Below are positions 44,276-55,785 of a stretch of DNA of 64,000 bases, one piece after another. Under the pieces are notes generated by a model, which saw only the letters and a program-made list of their open reading frames with translations, did no database searches and was not told the DNA's origin. Positions within the stretch are counted from its first letter, which is position 1. The number at the start of each line of letters is the position of its first letter. This DNA is from Myotis daubentonii (Eukaryota > Chordata > Mammalia > Chiroptera > Vespertilionidae), in NCBI RefSeq assembly GCF_963259705.1, contig NC_081842.1:91812433-91876432 (forward strand), written 5' to 3'. The translations under genes were made by a program, and so were the position numbers.

Positions 44276-44700
44276 TGTGTATCAGTTTTTGATAAGGTGT
44301 ATGTTTTTGTTTCTGTGGAATGTATCTAGGAATAGAATTTCTAGTTCAAATGATAAAGCTACACTTAACTTTTGGAGAAACTGCCAAAGGTTTTTCTATT
44401 TTACTTTTTTAAGAACAATTTTTTGTTTGCTTTGAAAGTGATTATCTTTTTGCCTTTATTTTAAAATTTTCCTTTTAGTTTTACTGGAAAAAGCCAAAGT
44501 TTCTCATTCCCATCAACTATGTATGAGGATTCCAATTTCTCCACATCCTTGCCAACAGTACTTATTGTGACTTTTATTATAGATATTTTAGGCATGTAAA
44601 GTGGTATCTGATTGTAATGTTGATTTGCATTTACCTAACAATGATGTTGAGCGCCTTTTCACAAGTTAATAGCCATTTTATACCTTTATTTATTTTTATT

Positions 44701-44905
44701 TTTTAAGTTGATTTCAGAGAGGAAAGGAGAGGGAGAGAGAGATAGAAACATAGATGATGAAAGAGAATCATTGATTGGCTTCCTCCAGTATGTCCCACAC
44801 TTGGGGTGGAGCCTGCAACCCAGGCATGTGCCCTAATAGGGAATCAAACCATGGCCTCCTAGCTCATAGGGTGATGCGCAACCACTGAGCCATGCTGGCC
44901 GGGCC
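44701..44905 (-). mobile_element. VES-type SINE
   Basis: TTGATTTCAGAGAGGAAAGG, GATAGAAACATAGATGATGA, GATTGGCTTCCTCCAGTATG and CACTGAGCCATGCTGGCCGG. Confidence 0.9.
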
Positions 44906-45097
44906 ACTTTCTCTCTTTTCTGAAAAAATGTCTATTTAAATCCATTGTCTATTTCTAATTGAATTGTCTTTTCTTTAAGTTGCAAGGGTTATCTGTATAT
45001 TTTAGATAGTAGTCCACTATCAAATATATAATTTACAAATATATTCTTCCATTGTGTACTTTTTTTTTTATCACTTTTTTGTTAGCATCTTTTTTTT

Positions 45098-45313
45098 TTA
45101 TCCTCACTGGAGGATTTGTTATTTATTTATTTTAGAAAGAGAGGAAGTGAGAGGGAGAAAGACAAAGAGAAACATTGATTGGTTGCCTTCCGTCCATGCC
45201 CTGACCAGGAATCAAACCCACAACCAAGATATATATCCTGACAAGGAATAGACCCTGTGGCTTTTAGGTGCATGGGAGGATGCTCCAACCAACTGACCCA
45301 CACTGGCCAGGGT
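45098..45313 (-). mobile_element. VES-related SINE (longer tail type)
   Basis: TATCCTCACTGGAGGATTTG tail module, GAGAAACATTGATTGGTTGC, then CAACTGACCCACACTGGCCA at the tRNA-like head. Confidence 0.88.
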
Positions 45314-45948
45314 GACAGCATCTTTTGAAGCACAAAAGTTTGTAACTTTGATAAGATAGCTTATTTTTTACTTTGGTTTGTGGTGTCATAAGAATCCATT
45401 GCCTAATCCATTGCCATGAAGAGTTATGCCTATGTTTTCTTCTATGTGTTTATCATTTTAACCATTATATTTAGAGATAAGATCCATTTTGAGTTAATTT
45501 TTGTATGGGATTTGACATAGAGGTTTGCATTCATTTTTTTGGAATGTGGATATCCAGTTGTCCCAGAACCATTTGTTGAAAAGTCTATTGTTTTCCCACT
45601 GAATTTATCTGGGCATGATTATTAAAAAAAATAATTAACTATAAAAATCAGAATTTATTCTTGAACTCTCAGTTCTAGTCATTGATCTATATCTATTTGT
45701 CTATTTTCTTGCCAGTACTATATTGTCTAACTTACTATAGCTTTGTGTAAGTTTGTGAAATCCTCTTTATTATTCTTTTTTAAAAATTTATTGTTTTTGC
45801 TTTTTTGGCCCCTTGAATTTTCATCTGAATTGTAGAATCAGCTTATCAATTTCTGTCAAAAAATGCAGTTGGGGTTTTCATATGAATTATATTGAATGTG
45901 TAGATAACATTACATTTTTAAATCCAGGAACATATGCCTTGGTCTATT

Positions 45949-46152
45949 TTGCTCAGTGGTTAGAATATTGGCCTGCAGACTAAAGGGTCCCAGGTTCAAT
46001 TCCAGTCAAGGGCCCATACCTCTCTGGCAAGTTCAATCCCTGGCTTGTGTGGGAGGCAACCGATCAATGTGTCTCTCTCACATCGATGTTGCTCTCTCTC
46101 TGTCTCTCTGCCTCCCTTCCACGCGCTCTAAAAATCAAAAGGAAAAAAAAAA
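45949..46152 (+). mobile_element. VES-type SINE
   Basis: Forward: GCTCAGTGGTTAGAATATTG, GGTCCCAGGTTCAATTCCAG (A/B-box region), CACATCGATGTTGCTCTCTC and an A-rich end. The tRNA-like promoter is one of the better kept here. Confidence 0.9.
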
Positions 46153-46475
46153 ATTATTGGGTGAAGATTAACAACAACAAATAAATAAATAAATCCAGGA
46201 ACATTAAATGACTTTTCATTTACTTAGTTTTCTTTAATTTCTTTCTACAATGTTTCGCAGCTTTCATTGTAAAAGTCTTTTTTTTATGTCTTTGTTAAAT
46301 TTAATGTTAAATATTTTATTATTTTTATTCTATTGTAAGTAAAATTATTTTCTTAATTCCATTTCCAGGTTGTTGATTGCCAGTGTGTAGAAAAACAATG
46401 AGCATTTCATGCTTTTTAATCTTACAACATTGATGATCTATATTTTTGTTATTTAAGGATTTTCTCTATACAAAA

Positions 46476-46606
46476 CTAGAGGCCCAGTGCATGAAATTTG
46501 TGCGGGGGGGGTGTGCTATCCACAGCCCAGCCTGCACCCTCTCCAATCTGGGAACTCTTGAGGGATGTCTGACTGCCGGTGTAGGCCCGATCCCCTACAC
46601 AAAATT
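46476..46606 (-). mobile_element. Helitron 3' end, truncated
   Basis: A|CTAGAGGCCCAGTGCATGA with hairpin GTGCATGAAATTTGTGC. It stops within the inverted-repeat module (GGATGTCTGACTGCCGG) and passes into old L1 sequence; the 5' two thirds are missing. Confidence 0.8.
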
Positions 46607-47007
46607 ATTTTGTTTTGCCACTTATTCTATTTATATGTTGTGCTTTTCTTTTCTTCTTCTTTTTTTTAATAACTTTGCACTTCTGAAATAAATCCAAGTC
46701 GATTATTAGTGTACTACTTTTTACATTTGGCTAGATTCATTTTGCTGTTATTTTAGTTAGGATTTTTATGTCTATAATGATTAAAGGTATTACTCTATAC
46801 TTTTTATCCTTGTAGTGTCTTTATCTGGATTTAGTAGGAGAGTAACACTGGTCTTATAAAATGAATTAGGAAGAGATACTTCCTCTTCTATTTTCTGAAA
46901 AATTTTGTGAAGAATTGGTATTAATACTCCTTTAAACATTTGGTAGAATTTACCAGTATAGTCATCTAGACCTGGGTTTCATTTGTGAAATGTTTTTTTA
47001 TATGTTA

Positions 47008-47464
47008 CTAGAGGCCCAGTGCACAAAAATTTGTGCACTCAGGGGGGTCCCTCAGCCCGGCCTGTGCCCTCTTGCAGTCTGGGACCCCTCGGAGGATGTC
47101 CACCTGCTGGCTTAGGCCCGCTCCTGGGGTGGGCCCAAGCTGGCAGTCAGACATCCCTCTGGCAGCCCGGCAGCCCTCGGGGGATGTCCACTTGCCAGCA
47201 GGGAGCAGGCCTAAGCTGCAGTCAGACATCCTTAGTGCTGTTGAGGAGGCAGGAGAGGCTGCTGCCACCACCGCTGTGCTGGCAGCTGGCAGCCTGGCTT
47301 GTGGCTGAGCAGAGCTCCCCCTGTGGGAGCACACTGACCACCAGAGGGCAGCTCCTGCATTGAGCGTCTGCCCCCTGGTGGTCAGAGTGTGTCATAGTGA
47401 CCAGTCATTCCCAGTCGTTCTGCTGTTAGGGTCAATTTGCATATTACCCTTTTATTATATAGAA
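47008..47464 (-). mobile_element. Fused Helitron, 3' unit
   Basis: CTAGAGGCCCAGTGCACAAA with hairpin GTGCACAAAAATTTGTGCAC; right edge CTTTTATTATATAGA. Same family as 13271 and 19207. CTCF-like pair at 47334-47384. Confidence 0.87.
47334..47384. promoter_or_regulatory. Divergent pair of CTCF-like motifs in Helitron
   Basis: TGACCACCAGAGGGCAGCTC facing CTGCCCCCTGGTGGTCA, unchanged from the copies at 13631 and 19552. Confidence 0.5.
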
Positions 47465-48176
47465 TAGAGGCCTGGTGCATGGGTGGGGGCCGACTGGTTT
47501 GCCCTGAAGGGTGTCCTGGATCAGGGTGGGGGGTCCCACTGGAGTGCCTGGACAGCCTGGGTGAGGGGCTGATGGCTGTTTGCAGGCTGGTCAAGCCCCC
47601 CAGTGGGGACCCTCACCCCATGGGGGTTTGGCCAGCCTGGGTGAGGGGCTGATGGCTGTTTTCAGGTTGGCCACAGCCCCTTCAGGGTAGGGGTCCCAAC
47701 TGGGGTGCCTGGCCAGCCTGGGTGAGAGGCTGAGGGCAGTTTTCAGGCTTCCCACACCCCCTTCAGGGTGGGGGTCCCCACTGGGGTGCCTGGCCAGCTT
47801 GGGTGAGGGGCTGATGGCTGTTTTCAGACTGACCAAACCCCCAGGTGACCGAAGCTCCCAGCCTTTCCTTTTTTTGTTTTGTTTCTTATTCGCTCCAGCT
47901 CCGTGGCCATGGTGGCTGGAAGCAGGTATCGGGAGTTTATTTACCTTATATAATTGAAACTTTGTTGCCTTGAGAGGAGGCAGCAACCGGCTGGAAAGGT
48001 TGGCTTCCTCCATCATTGGAGCAACCAAGCCTCCTGCTTGCTACAGCTCCGTGGCTGCAGGCCACCATCTTGGTTGGGTTAATTTGCATATAATCACTCT
48101 GATTGGCTGGTGGGCATGGCTTGGGGGTGTAGTGAAGGTACGGTCAATTTGCATGTTTGTCTATTATTAGGTAAGA
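47465..48176 (-). mobile_element. Fused Helitron, 5' unit
   Basis: Left edge TAGAGGCCTGGTGCATGGG, no CTAG, no second hairpin arm. Four roughly 80-bp units (47490-47840). Right edge TTTGTCTATTATTAGGTAAGA|T, slightly altered. Longest of the four related 5' units. Confidence 0.85.
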
Positions 48177-48580
48177 TATTTCTAGTTCAATCTTTTTAGT
48201 TTTTATAGCTCTATTCATATTTTTAAATAATTTCTTCTTGAGTTACAGTTTCTAGATTGTGTCTGTAGGAATTTTTCCATTTCATATAGGTCATCTATTT
48301 TGTTACCATATCATTGTTCATAGTTACTTCTTTTTATAATTTTCTATGACACATGTTTAGGTTATTGATTTGATATTTTTATTTTTAATACAGGTATTTT
48401 CAGCAATACATTTCCCACTAAGGATTATTTTAGGTATATCTCATAAGTTTTGTATATTGTGTTTATCCTTTTTATTAATCTCATAGTATTTTAAAATTTC
48501 CAGTGTGTTTTCTCCCCCTATTGGCAAATAATTTACTAGGGAGAATAAAGTTTTACTTTTCATGTATATATAAATTTTCT

Positions 48581-48785
48581 AAAAATGGCTCAGTGGTTGA
48601 GTGTCGACCTATAAGCTAAGAGGTCACAGTTCAATTCCAGGTCAGGCCACACACCCAGTTTGTGGGATCAATCTCCAGTGTGGGGTGTGCAGGAGGCAGC
48701 TGATCAATGATTCTCTCTTATCATTGATGTTTCTATCTCTCTCTCCCTCTTCTTTCCTCTCTGAAATCAATAAAAATATTTTAAA
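48581..48785 (+). mobile_element. VES-type SINE
   Basis: GGCTCAGTGGTTGAGTGTCG, GTTCAATTCCAGGTCAGG, GGAGGCAGCTGATCAATGAT, TTATCATTGATGTTTCTATC and AAATCAATAAAAATATT. Confidence 0.92.
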
Positions 48786-49380
48786 AATTAATTTAATTGG
48801 TGACAAGAGAATATACTTTATATTATCATAGTCCTTTTCAGTTTACTGAGGCTTGTTTTATAGCTTACTGTATTATCAATCCTAGGTAATGCCTGTGCAA
48901 ACTTGAGAATATGATTTCTGCTATTATTCACTGAAGTGTTCATATATGTTTGTTAGGTTTAGTTGATATATAGTGTTTTCAAACCTTCTATTCCCATGTT
49001 GATTTTTTTGCCCTTCTAGCTATTTTTTCCCGTCATTGAGAGTGGGGTAATGAAGTCTCCTACTGTTTTGTTGAACTATTTATATTTCCCATAAATTTTG
49101 CCAGTTTTTACTTCATAAAATTTTGGGCTCTGTTGTTAGGTATATATATATATATGTTTATAATTCTTGTGTTTTCTTTATGGTTTGACCCTTTCATGAT
49201 TATAAAATGTTCCACTGTTTCTCTACTAACAATATTTCTTTTGAGGTCTATTTTGTCTGGTATTAGTATAGCCACTCCAGCTTTCTTTAGTTAATGTGTG
49301 CATTGTATATCTTTTTTCAATTCTTTACCTTTAAAATGTTTGTATCTTTTACTTTCACCTTATTTGTGTTATAGAGTACA

Positions 49381-49510
49381 CAGGGTGGGACAAGTGTAGG
49401 TTTACAGTTGTTCATATGGAAAATAATACAGCAATTAAGAAATAATAATATAAAAATAAATCCTGTATTTTGTGTACTCACAATTGTAAATCTACATTTC
49501 CCCCACCCTG
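49381..49510. mobile_element. Mariner-like MITE, copy 2
   Basis: 130 bp; ends CAGGGTGGGACAAGTGTAGG and ATCTACATTTCCCCCACCCTG-complement, flanked on the right by TA. Clearly related to 29628-29753 over its whole length. Confidence 0.78.
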
Positions 49511-49794
49511 TAAATTCTGCCTATTGTAGACAACATAAAGTTGGATAAGACTTTTTTTTAAAGCTATATCTAATCTTTGTCGTTTTAGTGGTCTGTTAAA
49601 TCCATTTACATTTAATGTAGCTACCAATAAGATAGGATTTAAATATGCCATTTTGCTATATGTTTCATGTCTTTTTGATTCCTCTATTTCTCAATACTAT
49701 TTTATTTTGTTTAAAAGATATTTTTCTCTGTGCTACATTAATTCATTTAATTTATTTTACTATATCTTTTACTATATCTATTTTTAGTTGTTTT

Positions 49795-50003
49795 CTAGCG
49801 CTTAGAGAGAAGAAGGGTGAGGAAGAGAGAGAGAAAAAACACAAACATTGATGTGAGAATACAACATCCAATCACTTCTTCCTACACATACCCCAACCGG
49901 GAATTGAATCCCTAACCTGGGCTTGTGCCCTGACATGGAATGAAACTGCTGACCTTTTGGTGCACAGGATAAAGCCCAACCAACTGAACCACACTGGCCA
50001 GGG
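49795..50003 (-). mobile_element. VES-related SINE
   Basis: GAGAGAAAAAACACAAACAT, ACATTGATGTGAGAATACAA, CCAACCGGGAATTGAATCC and ACTGAACCACACTGGCCAGG in reverse. Confidence 0.88.
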
Positions 50004-50020
50004 TCCAACTTAATTTTAAT

Positions 50021-50469
50021 TCTATATAATAAAGAGGTAATATGCAAATTAACCCTCATGCCCTCATAAGATGGCTGCCTATGACCAGGTTGTCAGGGGG
50101 GTTAGTGAGGTACAACCAAACAATTGAACAAGAAGGCTGCGTGGGGCGACCAGGCCGGCAGGGGGGTTAGTGAGGGACAACCAAATGACTGAACAGCCGG
50201 CTGCATGGGGTGACCAGACCGGTGGCGGGGCCATGAGGGGTGACCAGGCCGGCGGGGGGGAGCAGTTAGGAGTGACCAGGCCAGTATGGGCGGCAGTTAG
50301 GGGTGACCAGGCAGGCAGGCAGGTGAGCGATTAAGCAGTCCAGGATTGTGAGAGGGATGTCCGACTGCAGTTGAACATCTCCCAAGGGATCCTGGATTGG
50401 AGAGCGTGCAGGCTGGGCTGAGGGGACACCCCCCGCCCCATGCACGAATTTCGTGCACTAGGCCTCTAG
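50021..50469 (+). mobile_element. Helitron, both ends intact
   Basis: TCTATATAATAAAGAGGTAA start; end GGCCTCTAG|T with perfect hairpin GTGCACGAAATTCGTGCAT-type (GCACGAATTTCGTGC). Tandem theme GACCAGGCCGGCAGGGGGGT with four to five units (50080-50310). Resembles the reverse copy at 34350. Confidence 0.9.
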
Positions 50470-51435
50470 TAGTATCATAAGATTGCTCCTATATAGCTCT
50501 ATTCCTTCTCCTACCTTGTAATATTATCATAAAAATTACATATATACATTATATATCTATCAACACATATTTACATTTTTTTCTTTGCAGTTATCTTTTA
50601 AATCAGACAGGGGGGAAATTGTTACAAAAAATGTATTTCTACTATCTTTCATATATAGCTATGTAGTGACCTATACCATTGCTCTATATTCCTTCAGGTG
50701 GTTTTGAGCTACTTTCCTCTTACTTCAGTCTGAGAGACTCCCTTTATTGTTTCTTATATTGCACATCTGCTAGGGACTCATTTTGTTTGTCTGGAAACTT
50801 AATTTCACCTTCATTTCTGAAATAAAGTTTTGCTGAATGTATACTTCTTGGTCGACAGTCTTTCTCTTTCAGCATTCTGAATATGTCAACTCACTGCTTT
50901 TTGGCTTCCTTTGGATTCTGATGAGAAGATAGATATTTATATCATTGGGAATCTCTTACATGTAGGAGTAATTTGTCTTTTGCTTTTTTCTTTCAAGATT
51001 TCCTCCTTGTCTTTCAACAATTAGACTATGATATCTATGTGTGGATCTATTTCAATTTTTATACTTTGAAGTTCATTGAGCTTCTTGAATGATTCTCATC
51101 AAATGATTTGGAAACATTTGAACCATTATTTCTTTTAAAAACTTCTATCACCTCCCCATTAGGGCCTTTCATTATGTTTATGTCTGTATGTTTGAGGGTG
51201 ATTCATAGTACAGTATCTTAGGATGTGTTAATTTCTCTTTTGTTATTTTTTTCTTTGTGTTTCTCTGACTGGATATTCTGTTAATATATCTTCAATTTTA
51301 CTGTTTCTTTATTCTGCCTGCTTATATATGCTATTAAAACATTAAGTGAATTTTAAATTTCAGTTATTGTACATTTCAACTTCAAAATTTTTATCTGGCT
51401 CCTCATAATAATTTCCATATGTTTATTGAAATCTC

Positions 51436-51780
51436 TGTCAGTGGTGATCAAGGGGGTCTCTGGCTGGAGGTAATCTCTGGCCAGAGACAGTATTCTGTGC
51501 CCCCAGTTCTTGTCTTGCTTGCAGGAACGAATCAAGCAAGAGCAAATAAATGGCAGCAAAAGCAGGTGAGGATTTATTTGTAGGGAAGCCCTTCATGTAG
51601 GTATTATGCCACTGGATAGACCACATCCTGATAGATTCTGAATCTTTTCTCCTCACATAGGGGCTTGCCACCTCCATTGTCCATTTTCAGTTTGTCACAT
51701 CTCATACTTAGTTCCTGCAAGCCCCAGCTGCCTCTTCCAACCTCTCCCAGCTCATGCCTTTCTATCTGCCTACTCTAACA
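51436..51780 (-). mobile_element. Candidate solo LTR in old L1
   Basis: 345 bp: plus strand TGTCAGTGGTGATC...CTCTAACA. Minus strand has AAATAAATCCTCACCTGC, a poly(A)-signal context, near 51570. No exact duplication seen. No retroviral genes. Confidence 0.5.
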
Positions 51781-51861
51781 TTCCTATTCAGAGATATGGT
51801 TCTGAAATATTCCTTGTAATTCTCTAAATAGGTTTTCCTATAGTTAGTTGAGCATATTTTA

Positions 51862-51867
51862 TTTTAT

Positions 51868-51913
<46 letters not shown>

Positions 51914-51916
51914 GCA
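51862..51916. repeat. (TTTTA)n(TTA)n tail of the retrocopy
   Basis: A-rich tail of the minus-strand retrocopy, evolved into a trinucleotide run. Confidence 0.9.
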
Positions 51917-52191
51917 GGGCTCACATTTCACATTTTATTGCACTATTTCCATAATCATTGAGTCATGCTGGGCTGTGTCCAGGGCTCTGGAGCCAGGACC
52001 TGGAAGGTGAAGCTGCGCAGCAAGCCATTCCCGCGGAGGGGCTGCCCCAGGGACCCCGTGAGGATGACCTAGTGGCCATGATTGGGAGACCCGTCGATGA
52101 CTGAACCCCACACCCAGTGCCCACTTAGGTGGCCCTCATGACTCCCATCCCCGTCTGCACACCACCTCCGGAATGCTGCCCCCAAAGAGGG
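51862..52191 (-). pseudogene. Processed retrocopy of an unidentified mRNA, 5'-truncated
   Basis: A 17-bp exact duplication TAGTTGAGCATATTTTA (51845-51861, 52192-52208) flanks it. On the minus strand the copy ends with a poly(A) signal (AATAAA near 51937) and an A-rich tail that became (TTA)n (51862-51916). A frame from 52190 to TGA at 51955-51957 encodes about 78 residues, with one in-frame TAG at 52069-52071; after it the frame reads VILTGSLGQPLRGNGLL and ends PSMTQ. I do not recognise the parent gene. Confidence 0.8.
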
Positions 52192-53200
52192 TAGTTGAGC
52201 ATATTTTAAATAGCTTATTTAATGCCTTGGTTTAGTAAGTTCAAAGTATGGGCCCTCACAGATATAGTGTATATTGATTAATTTTTTGTCTTCTAAATGG
52301 TTAATGTTATCTTTTTTTATTTTGTATGTCTCATTTTATTGAATATTAGATACTTAAGCAATATAATGTGGCAACTCTTTAAAGTAGATCACCCTTTCCT
52401 AGCTTGTTGTTAATGCTATTATTGTTTTGGCTCTTTGTTTGTTTAATGTCTTTCCTGAACTAACTCTGAAATTTCTATTATTTGTTGTGTGTGGCCACTG
52501 AAGTATCTGCTCTGTTATCTTAGTGGTCAGCTAATGATTGGACAGAAATATTGTTAAATCTCTGGAACAGTTTCCAAACATTTGTCAGGGGGCTCTGTGT
52601 GTGTGGTGGGGTACACCTTCAATGCTCAGGCAGGCAGTTTACAACTTTCCCATAGCCTTTACCTCTTGTCTGCACAGAGCCTCGGGATCAGGTAGAGACC
52701 TTCTCAGGTCTTTCCTAGGCACAGCACAGCCTACACATGTGCATGGCATCTAGAATCCCAGGGATAAGTCAGAGCAATTTAAAGCTTCCAATGGATATTT
52801 AGCTCCTAGCTTTTCCCTTTAAGTGCTTTTGGTCAGCTTCTTGTTTGCCCCAACTATTATTGCTGCCTCAGGCAGCTGTGATCTAAATAGTTGCTGCTGA
52901 TTATTTTTGACAAACTCCCCTTGGGAAAAGGCTATTTGCACTGAGTGAGCTTTGAGTCAGGTCAAATAGAGACAAGCCCTGCAAATGGGGGTTTCCATGG
53001 AACTGCCAGACAGATCAAATAATGGCAATTTTCTGAAAATACTGTTTTTGAGCATTCCAATTCCAGTATTTCTTCTCCAGTGGCTGCTAGGCTCTGCTTT
53101 TCATTGTGATTGTAGGGCTGTTAGTTTTTGAAGCTACTATGAAGCTAGGAAGGAAATAGAAATAGGGAGAGTTAATACACTACAAAGATCACTATATAAA

Positions 53201-54551
53201 CCAAGATTTAGTCTTTTTTCATGAATATCTTGGATTGTTGCTAGCCTTTGGGTAATTTCAAGAGAACTGGAAAAATTAATTTTTATTTTTTGTTAGTGTT
53301 TTTGTTATTTTTATGGAGGAGCTGATTTTCCTACTTCTTTGCTCCAACATTCCCATCAGCATCCCTCACTTCTAATAGTGATGATATTTGGGTAATTTTA
53401 AGTTTTGCTTATTATGAAGAGTGCTGCAGTAGATATTTATGTTCATGTCATTCGGTACCTGTGTGCATGCTTTTCTCAAGGTGAGTGCTAATTTCTAGTG
53501 TTCATCGATTTTAGTTTTTCCTTCCCTTTCAGGCATATAGGAGAATGTTATTCTCTGAAAATAAGTGGGACCAAAGAACATTGGTAGCCATGGATATTTT
53601 TCATAACTGCCCTTCATCAAATTGAGTGAGTTTCCTTCTACTCATAGTTGGCTGAGAGTTTTTAATCATAAATGATACATGTTTACAAATGCTTTATCAG
53701 CACTTATTAAAGTCATATGTTATTTTTCTTCTTTATAATATGCTGTATCATTAATGAATTCCTAAATTCATTTTTATGATACATCTCAATTGGCCATGTT
53801 GCATTTTTCTTATTATATAATTTCCTGATACTTTTTAAATAATTTTTGCACCCTTGTGTATGAGTGACACTGATTTGTATTTTTATTTTTGTTTAGGATA
53901 GTTTCCAAGTTTTAGGGCTATGCAAACACCAAAAAAGTAAATTGTGAACTATGCCCCTTTCGTATATTTTCTGAAAGAGTGGATGTAAAACTGGGATTGT
54001 TGATTTTATTCCTTAAATATTGAATATAATTAATCAATGAAGTCATGTGGACCCTGAAATGTGTGTGAGTGTGTGTAGATGCTTGGAATTTTTTCTTGTA
54101 TATAAACAGTCTGAATGAAATAGCTGTGTACATAAAAACTTCTTTAGTACATTAGTTGTGTTTATAAACCTACGGAAGTCATAATTTTCCCTCAGCATAT
54201 TGAAGTTATAGAGTCATTAAAAGTTCACTTCAACTATTTGTACTTATTGGTTAATCATTAACATAAAGGCTGCTAACTTAAAGGTAATAAATTTTTCTCT
54301 GGATCTATTAAACCAACCAACTAAAAAATCTTTCTCTGTACTTTGGTATTTACCAGTACATGTGACCATATTACAATTTTTATTTATTTATCTACCCTTC
54401 TTGAGATTCCTAGAACTTCCTGTGGATTGGTGAATTTCATCATCTTGAACAAATTCCCAGCCACCGACTATGTCTTTAACATTTTCTGTTTTATATATTT
54501 TTTTCTTTTTATGGAATTCTGGTGATGTTGACTTCCTAATTCTTTGTTATA
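53201..54551. other. AT-rich sequence, possibly more old LINE
   Basis: CCAACATTCCCATCAGCATC and GAAGAGTGCTGCAGTAGATA near 53345-53430 look like reversed LINE 3' text; the rest is unassigned. Confidence 0.4.
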
Positions 54552-54883
54552 CTAGAAGCTCAGTGCATGAAATTCGTCCATGGTAGAGGGTGTCCATCAG
54601 CCCCTCTCACAATCTGGGACTGCTGGCTCCTAACCACTCAACCATCTGCCTGCCTGATAGCCCCTAACCACTCTGCATGACAGTTTGATCCCCCTAACTG
54701 CTCTCCCCTGCTGGCCTGATCCCCCTAACTGCTCTCCCCTGCTGGCCTGATCCCACTAACTGCTCTCCCCTGCTGGCCTGATCCCACTAACTGCCTCTGC
54801 CTCGGCTCCGCCACTGTGGCTTTGTCTGGAAGGTCATCCAGATGTCTGGTCTAATTAGCATATTACCCTTTTATCAGTAAAGA
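54552..54883 (-). mobile_element. Helitron with 31-bp tandem repeat
   Basis: A|CTAGAAGCTCAGTGCATGA left end, hairpin arms weakened (GTGCATGAAATTCGTCCAT). Right end ACCCTTTTATCAGTAAAGA|T. CTGCTCTCCCCTGCTGGCCT plus GATCCCACTAA repeats about four times at 54690-54793. Confidence 0.85.
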
Positions 54884-54887
54884 TGTT

Positions 54888-55425
54888 TCAAAAATGGAAT
54901 AATGGTCATTCAAAGACTCCCATGTCTGCATCCTCAGGACCTGTGAATATGTTACCCGCTCATGGCAAAAAATATTTTGCAGAAATAATTAAGCTCTTGA
55001 GATGGGAAGATTATCTGGGATTATCAGAGTGGGTTCAATTTAATTATATGAGCCCTTAAAAGTGGAAAACTTGAGAAGGACTCAACCCACAGTTGCTATC
55101 ATTGAATATGCAGGAAGGGGATCACAAACAAGGAATATGGCAGTCCCTAGCAGATATGAATGACCCTCAGTTTACAGCCAACAAGAAAATACACCTTTTG
55201 CTATAACAGCAAGAAACCAAATTCTTCTAAAAACCCAAATGAACAGGAAGTAGATTCTCTTTTATAATCTCCAGAAATAAATGCAGTCTGCATAAACCTT
55301 GATTTTAATCCAGTAGCACCTGTATGGATTTCTGACCTATAGAACTGAAAGATAATGAATTTGTGTTGTGTAAGCTGCTAAATTTGTGGTAATCTGTTAT
55401 GGCAGCAATAGAAAATTAATGTATG
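54888..55425 (+). mobile_element. MaLR (MLT1-like) LTR
   Basis: GGACCTGTGAATATGTTACC, CTTGAGATGGGAAGATTATC, CTTGATTTTAATCCAGTAGC and TTTGTGGTAATCTGTTATGG follow the MLT1 order to the LTR 3' end at AGAAAATTAATG. Ancient, in forward orientation, directly right of a Helitron. Confidence 0.82.
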
Positions 55426-55550
55426 TGTTCATAGTTATTTTTATTTTCTGAATAAATTTATAGGCTTTGTTGCAGATATTTTCATGTAATTTATCTGTCA
55501 GTTCACTAGTCTTTTTAATCTTCAGTTTTTATTTATTTATTTATTTATTC

Positions 55551-55785
55551 ATTCATTTTTGATAACTCTCACCCGAGAATATTTTTCCATTGATTTTTAG
55601 AGAGAGTGGGAAGGAGGGAGAGAGACAGAAAGTGAGAAACATCAGATTGGTTGCTTCCTGCATATTCCCCAACCTGGGCGGGGAACAAGCCTGTGACTGA
55701 GGTACCTTCCCTTTACCAGAATCGAACCCAGATTCTTCAGTCCACAACACTCTATCCACTGAGAAAAATCAGCTACAAGTCCTCT
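55551..55785 (-). mobile_element. VES-related SINE (longer tail type)
   Basis: CTCTCACCCGAGAATATTTT, TTTTTAGAGAGAGTGGGAAG, GAAACATCAGATTGGTTGCT and CACTCTATCCACTGAGAAAA. Preceded by a (TTTA)n tail. Confidence 0.88.

Larger units (their letters stand above)
43270..53200 (-). mobile_element. Ancient L1 (L1M-type), about fourteen segments
   Basis: Reversed and much diverged, from ORF2 C-terminus (43270-45944, e.g. CACATCCTTGCCAACAGTAC) through the reverse-transcriptase region (46700-49300, e.g. AGACCTGGGTTTCATTTGTG; CACTCCAGCTTTCTTTAG) and ORF1 region (50800-51200) to the 5'UTR (51200-53200, e.g. TTTAAATAGCTTATTTAATG, ATAATGTGGCAACTCTTTAA). Segments: 43270-43398, 43801-44069, 44276-44700, 44906-45097, 45314-45948, 46153-46475, 46607-47007, 48177-48580, 48786-49380, 49511-49794, 50004-50020, 50470-51435, 51781-51861, 52209-53200. 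No open frame survives. Confidence 0.75.

Noticed and set aside
23265..46152. tRNA-like genes
   Set aside because: A/B-box-like sequence belongs to VES SINE heads; no complete cloverleaf is readable.
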